Below, piece after piece: positions 35,305 through 44,401 of a DNA stretch of 64,000 bases. Within the stretch, counting starts at the first letter, position 1. Every line of letters begins with the position of its first letter. Below the pieces are notes generated by a model. That model did not search any database, was not told the DNA's origin, and saw only the letters and a program-made list of their open reading frames with translations. Source of the stretch: Anaerolinea thermophila UNI-1 (GTDB taxonomy: Bacteria > Chloroflexota > Anaerolineae > Anaerolineales > Anaerolineaceae). The translations under genes were made by a program, and so were the position numbers. The DNA lies in assembly GCF_000199675.1 (NCBI RefSeq), contig NC_014960.1, forward strand, positions 2,046,001-2,110,000, written 5' to 3'.

Positions 35305-36852
35305 TTACCCGGAAAAAATTACATCCCCAATGGGATACTCCATTAAGATGCGCTTAACCTGCTCAATTTCGGGTCCCCACCAGGCATCCCCAGGCTGGTA
35401 TGGAACCTCGGCACGAATCAGGTCGTAAAAATGTTTCGTCCCTACGCCCATTTGTGCCTGCGGATACTGCCGCAAGCGCAAATCCAGGGCTCTTGCCGCT
35501 GTGTAACACTCAATTGCCAGAACGTGAGCAGTGTTTTCTAAAACTTTTCTGGCATGGCGTGCGGCCGTCATGGAGTTTGCATTGTGATCTTCCTGCTCAC
35601 CAGAAGTGGGTAAAGAATGCACCGAGTCCGGAGTAGACAAAGTCTGATTCTCCAGTACCAGAGAAGCGGCTGTGTACTGGGGCATCATTAGACCGGAATT
35701 CAAACCAGCAGCCTCCACAGAATCCACCAGCATAGGAGGCAAACCGCCATTGAGTTTTCCATCCGTCAAACGAAAGATACGACGTTCAGAGATTGCTGCC
35801 ACTTCGCTCATGGCAATCGCTAGATAATCCATCGCCATACCAATGGGTTCGCCATGGAAATTGCCCCCCGAAAGCACATCGCCATCCTCAAATAATAAGG
35901 GATTATCCGTGGCGGCATTGATTTCACGGGAAATAATCTCCCGGACAAATTCGAGAGTGTCCCAGGCAGCGCCTACTACCTGAGGAGCGCATCGCAGAGA
36001 GTAAGCATCCTGAACACGTCCAGCCAGATCAATAAGCGAACTGCCTCTAATCAAATTTAAGACCTCTTTTGCAACCCTGACCTGCCCCGGGTGACCCCGC
36101 ACCTGGTGAATACGAGGGTCAAAAGCAGAACGGCATCCCAACAGGGCTTCCAGGCTCATGGCTAAAGCAGCATGAGAAAGATGCAGTAATTTTTCTGCGT
36201 CGCATACGGCTAAGGCTGCCACTGCCGCGCTGAAAGTTGCACCGTTATTCAGGGCAAGTCCCTCTTTAGGTCCCAGCCTGATGCGAGGGAGTCTGGCAAG
36301 TTCCATGGCTTTTTTTCCAGACATGACTTCTCCGGCGAATTCTGCCCAACCGGACATCTTCTCTTCGTCTTTCTCATCCGTCGTAAAAACTAATGCCATA
36401 CTGGAAAGAGGAAGCAAATCTCCGCTTGAACCCAGAGAACCCTGAGAAGGAACTAATGGGGTAACCCCACGGTTTAGCATTTCCAGAAGCGTCTCAACAA
36501 TTTCCAAACGAACGCCAGAATAGCCTTTCGCCAGGGTATTTGCGCGGATAAGCATAGCCGCCCTGACCACCTCTCTGGGAAAAGGTTCTCCCGTTCCCAC
36601 TGCATGGCTGATGATTAGATTGCGACTCAGGGTTGCCGAGTCTTTGCGAGGAATACGGCGATCGGCAAAAATTCCAAAGCCGGTGTTAATCCCATAGACC
36701 GCTCGATCGGTAGCCACAATTTCATTCAGGCGACGATGTGCGTCCTGAATGCGGGATTCGGCTTCAGGGTCTAAAGCAACCGGCTCGTTAAAACGCGCCA
36801 CCTGTTCAACCTCTTTCAGGCTTAGATGGTTCCCATCTATGTATATCGTCAT
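35305..36852 (-). CDS. hutH: Aromatic amino acid lyase, probably histidine ammonia-lyase
   Basis: The 515-residue enzyme matches HAL in length and motifs: NTGFGIFADRRI, NFHGEPIGMAMDYL, SLRCAPQVVGA and the GEQEDHNANSM region. The self-made MIO electrophile normally comes from Ala-Ser-Gly; here the tripeptide is Ser-Ser-Gly (GSLGSSGDLLPLS). The enzyme eliminates ammonia from histidine to give urocanate, but tyrosine or phenylalanine cannot be excluded. No other hut gene is present. AAGGA lies before the ATG. It follows the phytol-kinase-like gene by 18 bases. Confidence 0.82.
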   Translation of the reverse strand: MTIYIDGNHLSLKEVEQVARFNEPVALDPEAESRIQDAHRRLNEIVATDRAVYGINTGFGIFADRRIPRKDSATLSRNLIISHAVGTGEPFPREVVRAAMLIRANTLAKGYSGVRLEIVETLLEMLNRGVTPLVPSQGSLGSSGDLLPLSSMALVFTTDEKDEEKMSGWAEFAGEVMSGKKAMELARLPRIRLGPKEGLALNNGATFSAAVAALAVCDAEKLLHLSHAALAMSLEALLGCRSAFDPRIHQVRGHPGQVRVAKEVLNLIRGSSLIDLAGRVQDAYSLRCAPQVVGAAWDTLEFVREIISREINAATDNPLLFEDGDVLSGGNFHGEPIGMAMDYLAIAMSEVAAISERRIFRLTDGKLNGGLPPMLVDSVEAAGLNSGLMMPQYTAASLVLENQTLSTPDSVHSLPTSGEQEDHNANSMTAARHARKVLENTAHVLAIECYTAARALDLRLRQYPQAQMGVGTKHFYDLIRAEVPYQPGDAWWGPEIEQVKRILMEYPIGDVIFSG

Positions 36853-36870
36853 CAGAGAGAATATCCTTTC

Positions 36871-37572
36871 TCAAAAAAGGAAATAGCCAAGAAAGACGCT
36901 TACCAGCGGAACAGTCAGGTTATCAATATCTTGAAAAGGCAAACTCTCTACCACCGTCGCTGCAATCCCTATACCAACCACTTTGAGAAAGGTATCCCAC
37001 CATTCAAATTGGAACACCCCGAGAAGACGAAAAACAGACAACACCAATATACTGAAGAACACTCCGCCCACAAAAACCGATAGAGACCCCCAAACCGTCT
37101 TTCGAGGGGACCAGGCAAGCGACGAGGAAGGAAAGCGCTTTCCAATAATATCTGCCAAGCCATCTCCCCCACTCAAAATCATCAAAGCGACCACACCTAT
37201 GGGTGAGTCTTTCCAAAATATCAAGGTTAACAGGACAAAGACAACGCCATAATACAAAGGACCGCGAAGGATTTCTCGACGATCTCCAGTTCTGGACATG
37301 GCAGAAACGGCTTGGGGATCACGAATCCACCCTGTTCCTACAAGGAAAAACTGCAAAGTAATCAGTAAGGGAACAAGAGCCGCCAACCATTTGGAAAGCG
37401 GGGTATTTGGAAAAAAAAGCCAACACAGAACGAAAATAGGACCGGTGCCCAAATGGATAATTTTACGGCTCAAGGAAGAACTCACCCATCCACGGTACGC
37501 CAGATAATCATTCACCCGTAACCACAAGAGGGCAATGCCAAAGGTCAATCCCAAAGCCATCCATTCATTCAT
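36871..37572 (-). CDS. Phytol/dolichol kinase-like CTP-dependent membrane kinase
   Basis: The 233-residue integral membrane protein has about six helices and the motifs of the VTE5/SEC59 family: SRKIIHLGTG, LSGGDGLADIIGKRF, RKTVWGSLSVFVGG and a final VESLPFQDIDNLTVPL. Such enzymes phosphorylate phytol, farnesol or dolichol, or act as phosphatidate cytidylyltransferase relatives. The substrate here is unknown; an isoprenoid alcohol for lipid or lipid-carrier recycling is plausible. It starts 14 bases after smpB. Confidence 0.87.
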   Translation of the reverse strand: MNEWMALGLTFGIALLWLRVNDYLAYRGWVSSSLSRKIIHLGTGPIFVLCWLFFPNTPLSKWLAALVPLLITLQFFLVGTGWIRDPQAVSAMSRTGDRREILRGPLYYGVVFVLLTLIFWKDSPIGVVALMILSGGDGLADIIGKRFPSSSLAWSPRKTVWGSLSVFVGGVFFSILVLSVFRLLGVFQFEWWDTFLKVVGIGIAATVVESLPFQDIDNLTVPLVSVFLGYFLF

Positions 37573-37586
37573 GGTAACCCGTTATT

Positions 37587-38060
37587 TCACCAACCCTCTT
37601 TTTCCCGCTCACGATGTTCCCGGCGCGCTTCGCGTTCGGCTTCCCGTTCTGCAATTGCCGCCCGTTTATCGTATAGTTTCTTCCCTTTTGCAATTGCAAT
37701 TTCTACTTTGGCTTTTCCTTCCTTCAAATAAATTGAGACAGGAACAACTGTTACCCCTTTGGCACGAACCGCATTCCACAATTCTAAAATTTCACGCTTG
37801 TGGAGTAACAAGCGTCGAGGACGACGGGGGTCATGGTTAAAACGACTGGCTGGATTGTATGGAGCGATATGAGCATTCACCAGCCAGGCTTCCCGCCCAT
37901 CCACTTGAACAAAGGCTTCTGCCAGGCTTACCTGTCCAGCACGCACAGATTTAATTTCACTGCCCTGCAGAGCAATGCCAGCCTCATAACGCTCCAGCAA
38001 AAAATACTCAAACTGGGCTTTGCGGTTGGTAGCGACTACTTTGACGTTTTTCACAGCCAT
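37587..38060 (-). CDS. smpB: SsrA-binding protein
   Basis: The 157-residue protein is a typical SmpB: ALQGSEIKSVRAGQVSLAEAF at about 31-51 (in parts), HIAPY and RRPRRLLLHKREI, with a basic helical tail ending REHREREKEGW. It carries tmRNA into stalled ribosomes. TAAAAT at 38072-38067 lies six bases before the ATG and no ribosome binding site exists, so the mRNA is probably leaderless. It heads a long minus-strand run. Confidence 0.97.
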   Translation of the reverse strand: MAVKNVKVVATNRKAQFEYFLLERYEAGIALQGSEIKSVRAGQVSLAEAFVQVDGREAWLVNAHIAPYNPASRFNHDPRRPRRLLLHKREILELWNAVRAKGVTVVPVSIYLKEGKAKVEIAIAKGKKLYDKRAAIAEREAEREARREHREREKEGW

Positions 38061-38066
38061 GCTGTG

Positions 38067-38072
38067 ATTTTA
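38067..38072 (-). promoter_or_regulatory. -10 element of a leaderless promoter for smpB
   Basis: TAAAAT, six bases, then ATG at 38060. It forms a divergent pair with the promoter of the aminotransferase gene. Confidence 0.55.
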
Positions 38073-38120
38073 ACATAGAACAACAGGGGGCTCAAAGCCT
38101 CCCCTGAGATTCGTTATTGA

Positions 38121-38126
38121 TATAAT
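38121..38126 (+). promoter_or_regulatory. -10 element of a leaderless promoter (class V aminotransferase)
   Basis: TATAAT, seven bases, then ATG at 38134; no ribosome binding site or clear -35. Confidence 0.6.
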
Positions 38127-38133
38127 CATCCTC

Positions 38134-39321
38134 ATGAACAACATGTATGCTTCATTGCGCCGATTCTTTTTACTTGATCCGGATGTGACCTTCCTCAACC
38201 ACGGTTCCTTTGGTGCTACCCCTCATCCTGTCTTTGAAAAATATCAGGAATGGCAACGCCTGTTAGAGAAAGAACCTGTAGAGTTTCTGGGCAGAAGAGC
38301 CTCGGAGTTTCTTGCTCAGGCACGTCAGAGCATTGCCCCAGAGTTGGGGTGTAAGCCCGATGATTTTACTTTTGTTACCAATGCCACAACGGGAATGAAT
38401 GTGGTGATTCACAGTCTTCCATTGACATCCGATGATGAAGTGCTGACCACCAACCACGAATACGGGGCGGTGGATAAAACATGGCAGTTCTACTCCAGAC
38501 AAAAAGGATTTAAAATCGTCCGGGCACGTTTTTCCCTCCCAATAGACTCTCAGGAAAAATGGCTTGAGGAACTCTGGCGTCACGTGACGCCAAAAACCCG
38601 GGTGATTTCTCTCAGTCATATTACCTCGCCGACAGCCTTAATCTTTCCCGTAGAAAAGGTTACTGAGCGGGCAAAACAGGAAGGCATTCTCACCATCATT
38701 GACGGGGCGCATGCTCCAGGACAAATTCCACTCAACCTGGAGAAGTTGGACCCCGATTTTTATACCGGTAATTTCCATAAGTGGGTTTGCGCCCCAAAAG
38801 GGGCTGGCTTTCTGTATGTGCGCTCTGAATACCATTCCATGATTCAACCACTTGTGGTCAGTTGGGGGTACGACAATCCATCCTCCCAACGTTCCACCTT
38901 CTTAGACTATACAGAATGGTGGGGAACACGGGATATTTCCGCTTTTCTGAGCGTGCCAGAAGCTTACCACTTCCTGAAAGTCCACCATTGGGATGAAGTC
39001 AGACAGCAATGCCATCAACTGCTTAAAGATACCTGTAAAGAGTTACAAACCTATCTCGGGGCTGAACCGGTTGCAACCGATCCTGATATTTGGAATGCGC
39101 AGATGCTTTCCCTGAAGATTCCCAACCTTCATCCCAAGGATATACCTGAAGTAAGTCGGAAATTATGGGAAACGTATCGTATTGAAGTCCCGCTGATTGA
39201 ATGGGAAGGCTCTTCCCTTATCCGGATTTCCCTGCAAGCATATAACCGCTGGGAGGACATCAAAAAATTGGAAAACGCTCTGCAGAATCTTCTGAGTTCT
39301 TCCTCTATGCAAGGAGAATAA
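38134..39321 (+). CDS. Class V aminotransferase-fold PLP enzyme (isopenicillin-N-epimerase-like)
   Basis: The 395-residue enzyme begins like isopenicillin N epimerases and related cysteine desulfurase-fold proteins (FLNHGSFGATPHPVFEKYQ). It has the PLP-contacting TNATTGMNVV, DGAHAPGQI and the Schiff-base lysine in NFHKWVCAPKGAGFL (about 213). It lacks the mobile Cys loop of NifS/SufS enzymes. The substrate is unknown. It is transcribed divergently from smpB and followed 3 bases later by the patatin gene. Confidence 0.87.
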   Translation: MNNMYASLRRFFLLDPDVTFLNHGSFGATPHPVFEKYQEWQRLLEKEPVEFLGRRASEFLAQARQSIAPELGCKPDDFTFVTNATTGMNVVIHSLPLTSDDEVLTTNHEYGAVDKTWQFYSRQKGFKIVRARFSLPIDSQEKWLEELWRHVTPKTRVISLSHITSPTALIFPVEKVTERAKQEGILTIIDGAHAPGQIPLNLEKLDPDFYTGNFHKWVCAPKGAGFLYVRSEYHSMIQPLVVSWGYDNPSSQRSTFLDYTEWWGTRDISAFLSVPEAYHFLKVHHWDEVRQQCHQLLKDTCKELQTYLGAEPVATDPDIWNAQMLSLKIPNLHPKDIPEVSRKLWETYRIEVPLIEWEGSSLIRISLQAYNRWEDIKKLENALQNLLSSSSMQGE

Positions 39322-39324
39322 ACG

Positions 39325-40248
39325 ATGGATATTGCATTAGCATTAGGCGGTGGCGGTGTGAAGGGAATAGCCCACATTGGGGTTCTTCAAGCCTTGGAAC
39401 AGGCTGGGTTTCGCATCCGAGCCATTGCAGGAACCAGTATTGGAGGACTGGTGGGAGGAGTTTATGCTGCGGGGAACTCCCCATTAAAAATCCTCCAAAC
39501 GGTTCAACAGTTAGATATGAATCTGGTCTACAAACGACGTGCAGAAGATGGACCGGCTCTGCTCGGTCATGCGGGAATGGTAGAAGTGCTCAACACTCTG
39601 CTCCACAACCGTCGTTTTGAGGATTTAGAAATTCCATTTGCCTGTACGGCAGTGGATATCCACAGCCATCGGGAAGTATATTTGACCAAGGGAGATGTTA
39701 TCCAAGCCATCCTGGCAACCACCGCTTTTCCCGGAGTTCTACCTCCCCAGGAACATAAAGAGATGCTGCTGGTAGATGGAGGAGTCCTGGATCCGGTACC
39801 TGTGTTACTGGCGCGAAAACTGGCTCCCAATCTTCCTGTGCTGGCAGTGGTACTCCAACCGCCACCTGAAGATTGGGATAAAATCCCCGAAGGTGACCTA
39901 ATCACAACCACACCCTTACCCATCCCATCCCCCTTGATTCAGGGATTTATTCGCATGCGGATTGGACAGGCTGCGCGAATCTTCATTGAAGCCATGGATA
40001 TCAATTCAAGGATGCTCACCGAACTACGGTTACACGTGGATAAACCGGATTTTGTTCTGCGCCCGAATGTGTTTCGCTTCGGAATTTTCGAACCCGCAGA
40101 TCCCCTGGTGCTCTTCAACGCCGGTAAAGAGATTGTTGAACAGAAACTCGGGCAAATCAGGGATTCTTTTTCCTGGAAAGGAAAACTATTGAGATTCCTG
40201 AAAGCGGACTCCTCTTCCACCGTCCTTAAGATTTTGAAATCTGAGTGA
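39325..40248 (+). CDS. Patatin-like phospholipase
   Basis: The 307-residue protein has the oxyanion loop GGGGVKGIAHIG at residues 8-19, the nucleophile motif GTSIGG at about 36-41 and the second dyad residue in VDGGVLDP at about 151-158. Patatins hydrolyse acyl esters of membrane lipids with a Ser-Asp dyad. There is no signal peptide, so it is cytoplasmic or membrane-associated. AAGGAG precedes the ATG. It is followed at 2 bases by a small membrane protein and then an esterase. Confidence 0.92.
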   Translation: MDIALALGGGGVKGIAHIGVLQALEQAGFRIRAIAGTSIGGLVGGVYAAGNSPLKILQTVQQLDMNLVYKRRAEDGPALLGHAGMVEVLNTLLHNRRFEDLEIPFACTAVDIHSHREVYLTKGDVIQAILATTAFPGVLPPQEHKEMLLVDGGVLDPVPVLLARKLAPNLPVLAVVLQPPPEDWDKIPEGDLITTTPLPIPSPLIQGFIRMRIGQAARIFIEAMDINSRMLTELRLHVDKPDFVLRPNVFRFGIFEPADPLVLFNAGKEIVEQKLGQIRDSFSWKGKLLRFLKADSSSTVLKILKSE

Positions 40249-40250
40249 CC

Positions 40251-40481
40251 ATGAGAAACCGGGATTTAAGAGAGTATGCACGACAAACAACGACCCGCCT
40301 TATTCTGGGAGGTCTAATTCTCCTGTTTGTGGTTGGCACAGCGCTTATCTACTGGAGGTATGGAGCGGGAGGAGCGCTTTCGGGTTTACTTTGCATGACG
40401 ATAGCCCTGTTCCCAATCGGTCTCATCCTGATCATTCTTGCCCTTTTAGAATGGCTGACAAAACGGATTGACCATGACTAA
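40251..40481 (+). CDS. Small two-helix membrane protein, unknown
   Basis: I recognise no family in this 76-residue protein. It has a basic N-terminus and two hydrophobic helices at about 17-36 and 44-66, with Lys/Arg at the C-terminal end. It lies between a patatin and an esterase gene with near-zero spacing. A GTG at 40245 overlapping the patatin stop (GTGA) is an alternative start. Confidence 0.65.
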   Translation: MRNRDLREYARQTTTRLILGGLILLFVVGTALIYWRYGAGGALSGLLCMTIALFPIGLILIILALLEWLTKRIDHD

Positions 40482-41124
40482 TTGGACCGTTCAAACAAGC
40501 CCTCTTTATGCCGTGATTCAAATGCCCGATGAAGAACCTGCCCAACAAATCATCCTCTTTCTCCACGGATGGACAGGGGATGAGAATTCGATGCAGATTT
40601 TTTCACAGGTTGCACCACCATCTTCAGTGAAGATTTTCCTGAGAGGGTACCTGCCTGCGCCAACAGGATTTGGGTGGGCACCTCCCCGCCAGGGCGTATG
40701 GATAGACATGGATAAATTTAAACCATCCTCAGGACTGATTCTGCAAACACTTGAACATATTCGCAAAAAGTTTCCTGAAATGGTGCAGAAACCGATAGTG
40801 CCAATAGGTTTCAGTCAGGGCGGGGCTATGGCTCTGGCTCTACTTTACTACTATCCCGAGGAAATTTTCCAAGCCGCCGTGTTATCCGGGTTTCTTCCAA
40901 AGATTTCGATTCTTGATGTTTCCTTCACCGACAAATCCATATTTCTCAGCCATGGAACAAAAGATGAAATTATCCCGGTGGAAATGGCAAGAGAAAGTGT
41001 AAAGATATTAACACAAGCAGGTGCCCGGGTGCACTACTGCGAATCGTCAACCGGACATAAAACCTCTGCGGAATGCCTCAAGCGACTAAGGGCGTTTCTT
41101 GAAGAAAATCTGCACTCACCTTGA
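40474..41124 (+). CDS. Alpha/beta hydrolase, carboxylesterase/phospholipase type
   Basis: From ATG 40474 the enzyme has 216 residues, the size of the YpfH/carboxylesterase 2 family. It shows the oxyanion HGWTGDEN, the nucleophile elbow GFSQGGAM, an Asp in GTKDEIIP and a His in STGHKTS. It probably cleaves short acyl esters or lysolipids in the cytoplasm. It overlaps the small membrane gene by 8 bases, and its 3' end overlaps the convergent SH3 gene by 9 bases. A TTG at 40468 is an alternative start. Confidence 0.88.
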   Translation: MTNWTVQTSPLYAVIQMPDEEPAQQIILFLHGWTGDENSMQIFSQVAPPSSVKIFLRGYLPAPTGFGWAPPRQGVWIDMDKFKPSSGLILQTLEHIRKKFPEMVQKPIVPIGFSQGGAMALALLYYYPEEIFQAAVLSGFLPKISILDVSFTDKSIFLSHGTKDEIIPVEMARESVKILTQAGARVHYCESSTGHKTSAECLKRLRAFLEENLHSP

Positions 41125-41742
41125 ACGGACAAATGAGATCAAGCCGAAAAACACCCCCAATGCCGCACACCCGAGAATAATCAATCCCATAGGGATTCCG
41201 GCTGGGGCAATGCTTCCCTGAGATTGAAAAGTTGGAACGTTTAGAGGTGGTGGGGGGGTATAAGTAGGTAAACGCGTAGGGGCTACTGTCACAATGAACT
41301 TTGCTGCCAGGGTTGGATCAATGGTATTGGTCACCTGAGGTGTAGGGGTAGGCGGAATTTCCACCACAGGCAGTTCTCTGGGAGGATCAATACGCACATA
41401 ATTGGCAAATACCCACGCTTGTCCACCCTGAACGCCAGGATATTCTACGAGAATCCAGGCACCGCCGGGGGATTTTCCCTTGGCGGGAACTTTCTGACCT
41501 ACCAGAAGAACCCCTACTTTATCGTAGAACATGCCAGGTCCAGAACGCAGATTAATCTGCGTCTCGGAGCCAGGTACGACAATCGCCATGGGTCCGCTGG
41601 GTGTACTGGTCACCGTAGGAATGGCTACAGTTGGCAATTGAGCCACATCATTTGCCAGAGCAGATTGTGGAATTGATAAAAGGAAAAGCAACAAAATAAA
41701 CAGTAAAAGAGAGAAAGTCACAAATGCTTTTTGGCGATTCAT
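41116..41742 (-). CDS. Secreted bacterial-SH3 protein with C-terminal membrane anchor
   Basis: The 208-residue protein has a signal peptide (about 1-30) and an SH3b domain at about 52-122 (INLRSGPGMFYDKVGVLLVG in its first half). A Pro/Thr-rich linker follows (about 125-172), then a C-terminal hydrophobic anchor with basic end (FVRSR). The SH3 domain suggests binding to peptidoglycan or a surface protein. RBS AGAGGAA precedes the ATG. No catalytic domain is present. Confidence 0.85.
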   Translation of the reverse strand: MNRQKAFVTFSLLLFILLLFLLSIPQSALANDVAQLPTVAIPTVTSTPSGPMAIVVPGSETQINLRSGPGMFYDKVGVLLVGQKVPAKGKSPGGAWILVEYPGVQGGQAWVFANYVRIDPPRELPVVEIPPTPTPQVTNTIDPTLAAKFIVTVAPTRLPTYTPPPPLNVPTFQSQGSIAPAGIPMGLIILGCAALGVFFGLISFVRSR

Positions 41743-41773
41743 TCTTTTTTCCTCTTAAATCCTGATACCCCGT

Positions 41774-43270
41774 TTATTCAATCGTGCGCCAATGCCAGCC
41801 GTCTTTTTGGATAAATTCATCCACCATAGGAGGTCCCCATGTTCCGGCTTCGTAAATCGGGAGGTTTCTGATGGGGTATTCCTTCCAGGCTTTCAGAATG
41901 TCCGAAGTAAACCTCCAGGCTGCCAGCACTTCATCACTGCGAGTGAACAGAGTTGCGTCACCCATCAAGCAGTCTAAAATCAGACGCTCGTAAGCCTCTG
42001 GAGGCTCAGTGCCAAAAGCCTCTTGATAACTGAAATTCATCTTCACTGGTGCAATCATCATACGAGGTTTGGGAGCCTTCGCGCCGAATGTCAACGTAAT
42101 TCCTTCATTTGGCTGGAGGCTGAGAATCAACATGTTCGGGGCATCTTCGGTCATCGATTGCCAGTTGAATAAGCGCAACGGGGGCTGCTTGAACTGTATA
42201 GCAATCTCGGTTACCCGTGCGGGAAGACGCTTTCCCGAACGCACATAAAAGGGAACCCCTGCCCAGCGCCAGTTATCAATGAAAATTCGGGCAGCAAGGA
42301 AAGTTTCCGTCAGCGAATCCGGCGGCACCCCTTTTTCATCTTTGTAACCTGGAACCCGCTGTCCGTCCACCACACCTGCAACATACTGAGCACGTACAGT
42401 ATTTAAAATGGCATCTCTTCCACGCATGGGACGCAAGGCTTCCAGAACCTTGAGTTTCTCATCGCGCACCGCATCGGCATTAAAGGCAACCGGCGCCTCC
42501 ATTGCAGTAAGCCCAATCAGTTGCAAGAGATGATTCTGGAACATGTCGCGGATGACCCCAGCGGAGTCATAATACCCTGCCCGACTGCCCACTCCCACCG
42601 TTTCCGCCACGGTAATCTGGACATTATCTACGTAGTTGCGATTCCAGAGTGGTTCGAAAATCCCGTTGGCAAAGCGAAACACCAGAATATTTTGAACCGT
42701 TTCTTTGCCTAAATAGTGGTCAATACGAAAAACCTGATCTTCAGAAAAGACTCGATGAACCACCTCTTCCAATTCAAGCGCCGATTCGAGATCGCGACCG
42801 TAGGGTTTTTCAATCACCAGGCGTGTCCAGGCTCCCTGACATTGTGCCATATGATATTTGCCAATTCGTTCTAAAATGGCAAGATAAGCATCTGGTGGAG
42901 TGGCAAGGTAATGAAGCACATTACATGCGCCTAGTTCATGCACAACCGAATAAAGTTTCTGATATCCCTCATCTTCGTCAAAAGACGAGCGAATGTAACG
43001 TGCATTTTCAAGAAGTCGATGAATCACTTCATCATCCACAGGACGGGTACGGGCAAACTGATGAATCGCCTCCCGCATGGATTGCTTCATGAAATCATCG
43101 GTCCAGTCTCTGCGGGCAAAGCCAATCAGGTAAAATGGTGCCTGGAAGCGATTTTCTCGAAACAATTCATACAGAGCGGGGAGCAGTTTACGATGAGCCA
43201 GATCCCCGGTAATCCCAAAGATGACGAACGCAACTGGTTCGGTACTGATAAAGGCTTCGGATGACGTCAT
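41774..43270 (-). CDS. zwf: Glucose-6-phosphate 1-dehydrogenase
   Basis: The 498-residue enzyme has the NAD(P)-binding [18 protein letters not shown] at about 18-35, VIEKPYGRD and the substrate-binding [14 protein letters not shown] at about 187-200. It oxidises glucose 6-phosphate to the 6-phosphogluconolactone, making NADPH for the pentose phosphate pathway. GAGGAAA lies upstream of the ATG and TAAAAT further up. No gnd or pgl gene is adjacent; a lactonase-fold protein occurs at 62252-63322 but need not be related. Confidence 0.97.
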   Translation of the reverse strand: MTSSEAFISTEPVAFVIFGITGDLAHRKLLPALYELFRENRFQAPFYLIGFARRDWTDDFMKQSMREAIHQFARTRPVDDEVIHRLLENARYIRSSFDEDEGYQKLYSVVHELGACNVLHYLATPPDAYLAILERIGKYHMAQCQGAWTRLVIEKPYGRDLESALELEEVVHRVFSEDQVFRIDHYLGKETVQNILVFRFANGIFEPLWNRNYVDNVQITVAETVGVGSRAGYYDSAGVIRDMFQNHLLQLIGLTAMEAPVAFNADAVRDEKLKVLEALRPMRGRDAILNTVRAQYVAGVVDGQRVPGYKDEKGVPPDSLTETFLAARIFIDNWRWAGVPFYVRSGKRLPARVTEIAIQFKQPPLRLFNWQSMTEDAPNMLILSLQPNEGITLTFGAKAPKPRMMIAPVKMNFSYQEAFGTEPPEAYERLILDCLMGDATLFTRSDEVLAAWRFTSDILKAWKEYPIRNLPIYEAGTWGPPMVDEFIQKDGWHWRTIE

Positions 43271-43336
43271 AGGCTTTCCTCAAATTTGTACCTGAATTTT
43301 ACCTCTAATCTGTAACTGTACCAACAATGCTTCAAG

Positions 43337-43342
43337 TATAAT
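43337..43342 (+). promoter_or_regulatory. -10 element of a leaderless promoter (P1 peptidase)
   Basis: TATAAT, seven bases, then ATG at 43350. No ribosome binding site. Confidence 0.6.
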
Positions 43343-43349
43343 TAGATGC

Positions 43350-44360
43350 ATGGACACATACCCTGGTTCCATCACTGACGTGCCCGGCATCCTTGTAGGA
43401 CACGCTCAAAACGCAGAAGCCTTAACCGGTTGTAGCGTTGTGATTTGTGAACAAGGGGCGACCGGGGGAGTTGACCAGCGGGGAGGCGCTCCCGGCACAC
43501 GGGAAACCGATGCCCTTCGTCCAATGCATCTGGTTGAAAAAATTCATGCTGTAGTTCTCTCCGGAGGCTCAGCCTTTGGGTTGAGTGCTGCCTCAGGAGC
43601 AATGCGCTGGCTGGCAGAAAAAGGAATTGGCTTTCCAACCGGCGTTGTACCTGTGCCAATTGTTGCCAGTGCAATTCTGTTTGATTTGGGGATTGGTGAT
43701 CCAACAATTTATCCTGATGAAGCCATGGGGTACCATGCCTGTCAGCAAGCAGTATCTGCACCGCCCACACAGGGAAACGCAGGAGCAGGAACCGGCGCTA
43801 CAGCAGGGAAGATTCTGGGCATGTCTCAAGCCATGAAATCAGGCATCGGTACAGCAAGCATGTACCTGAGTGGGGGAATAGTTATCGGCGCACTGGTGGC
43901 AGTCAATCCCTTGGGAGATGTGATTGACCCTGAAAGTGGAAAAATCCTTTGCGGGGCTCGAACGCTGAAAAAGGGTCCGGTGCAAATCGGGAAATCGTCT
44001 GTGTTTGCAGATACCCTGGCAGTGATGAATTCTCTAGCCGGGAGGTCTATTCTCCATTTTGCCGCCCGGCAAAATACGGTGATCGGTGTAGTGGCGACTA
44101 ATGCCAAATTATCCAAAGAACAAGCCAATTATGTAGCCATGATGGCACAGGATGGCTTAGCCATGAGCATTCGTCCCGCCCATACCCTTCTGGATGGCGA
44201 TACTCTTTTCGTCATGGCAACCGGGGAAAAGCGAGCCGATCCCAATATTATTGGGGCTTATTCAGCACAGGTAGTTGCCAGAGCGATCGTTAATGCGGTA
44301 TTATATGCTCAGCCAGTGGGCGGTATTCCCTGTGCTGGTGATTATCTTTCAAAATCATAA
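43350..44360 (+). CDS. P1-family (DmpA/BapA-type) aminopeptidase
   Basis: The 336-residue protein belongs to the S58/P1 Ntn-hydrolase-like family: GVDQRGGAPGTRETDAL, VVLSGGSAFGLSAASG, GNAGAGTGATAGKILG and SMYLSGG. Members self-cleave and act as aminopeptidases on D-amino-acid or beta-peptide substrates, or have unknown roles. The start lies seven bases after a perfect -10. The degV gene follows 41 bases later and may share the transcript. Confidence 0.88.
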   Translation: MDTYPGSITDVPGILVGHAQNAEALTGCSVVICEQGATGGVDQRGGAPGTRETDALRPMHLVEKIHAVVLSGGSAFGLSAASGAMRWLAEKGIGFPTGVVPVPIVASAILFDLGIGDPTIYPDEAMGYHACQQAVSAPPTQGNAGAGTGATAGKILGMSQAMKSGIGTASMYLSGGIVIGALVAVNPLGDVIDPESGKILCGARTLKKGPVQIGKSSVFADTLAVMNSLAGRSILHFAARQNTVIGVVATNAKLSKEQANYVAMMAQDGLAMSIRPAHTLLDGDTLFVMATGEKRADPNIIGAYSAQVVARAIVNAVLYAQPVGGIPCAGDYLSKS

Positions 44361-44401
44361 TTTTTTTATCTCATCATTCAGAGGCAGGAAAGGAAGAACT
44401 C

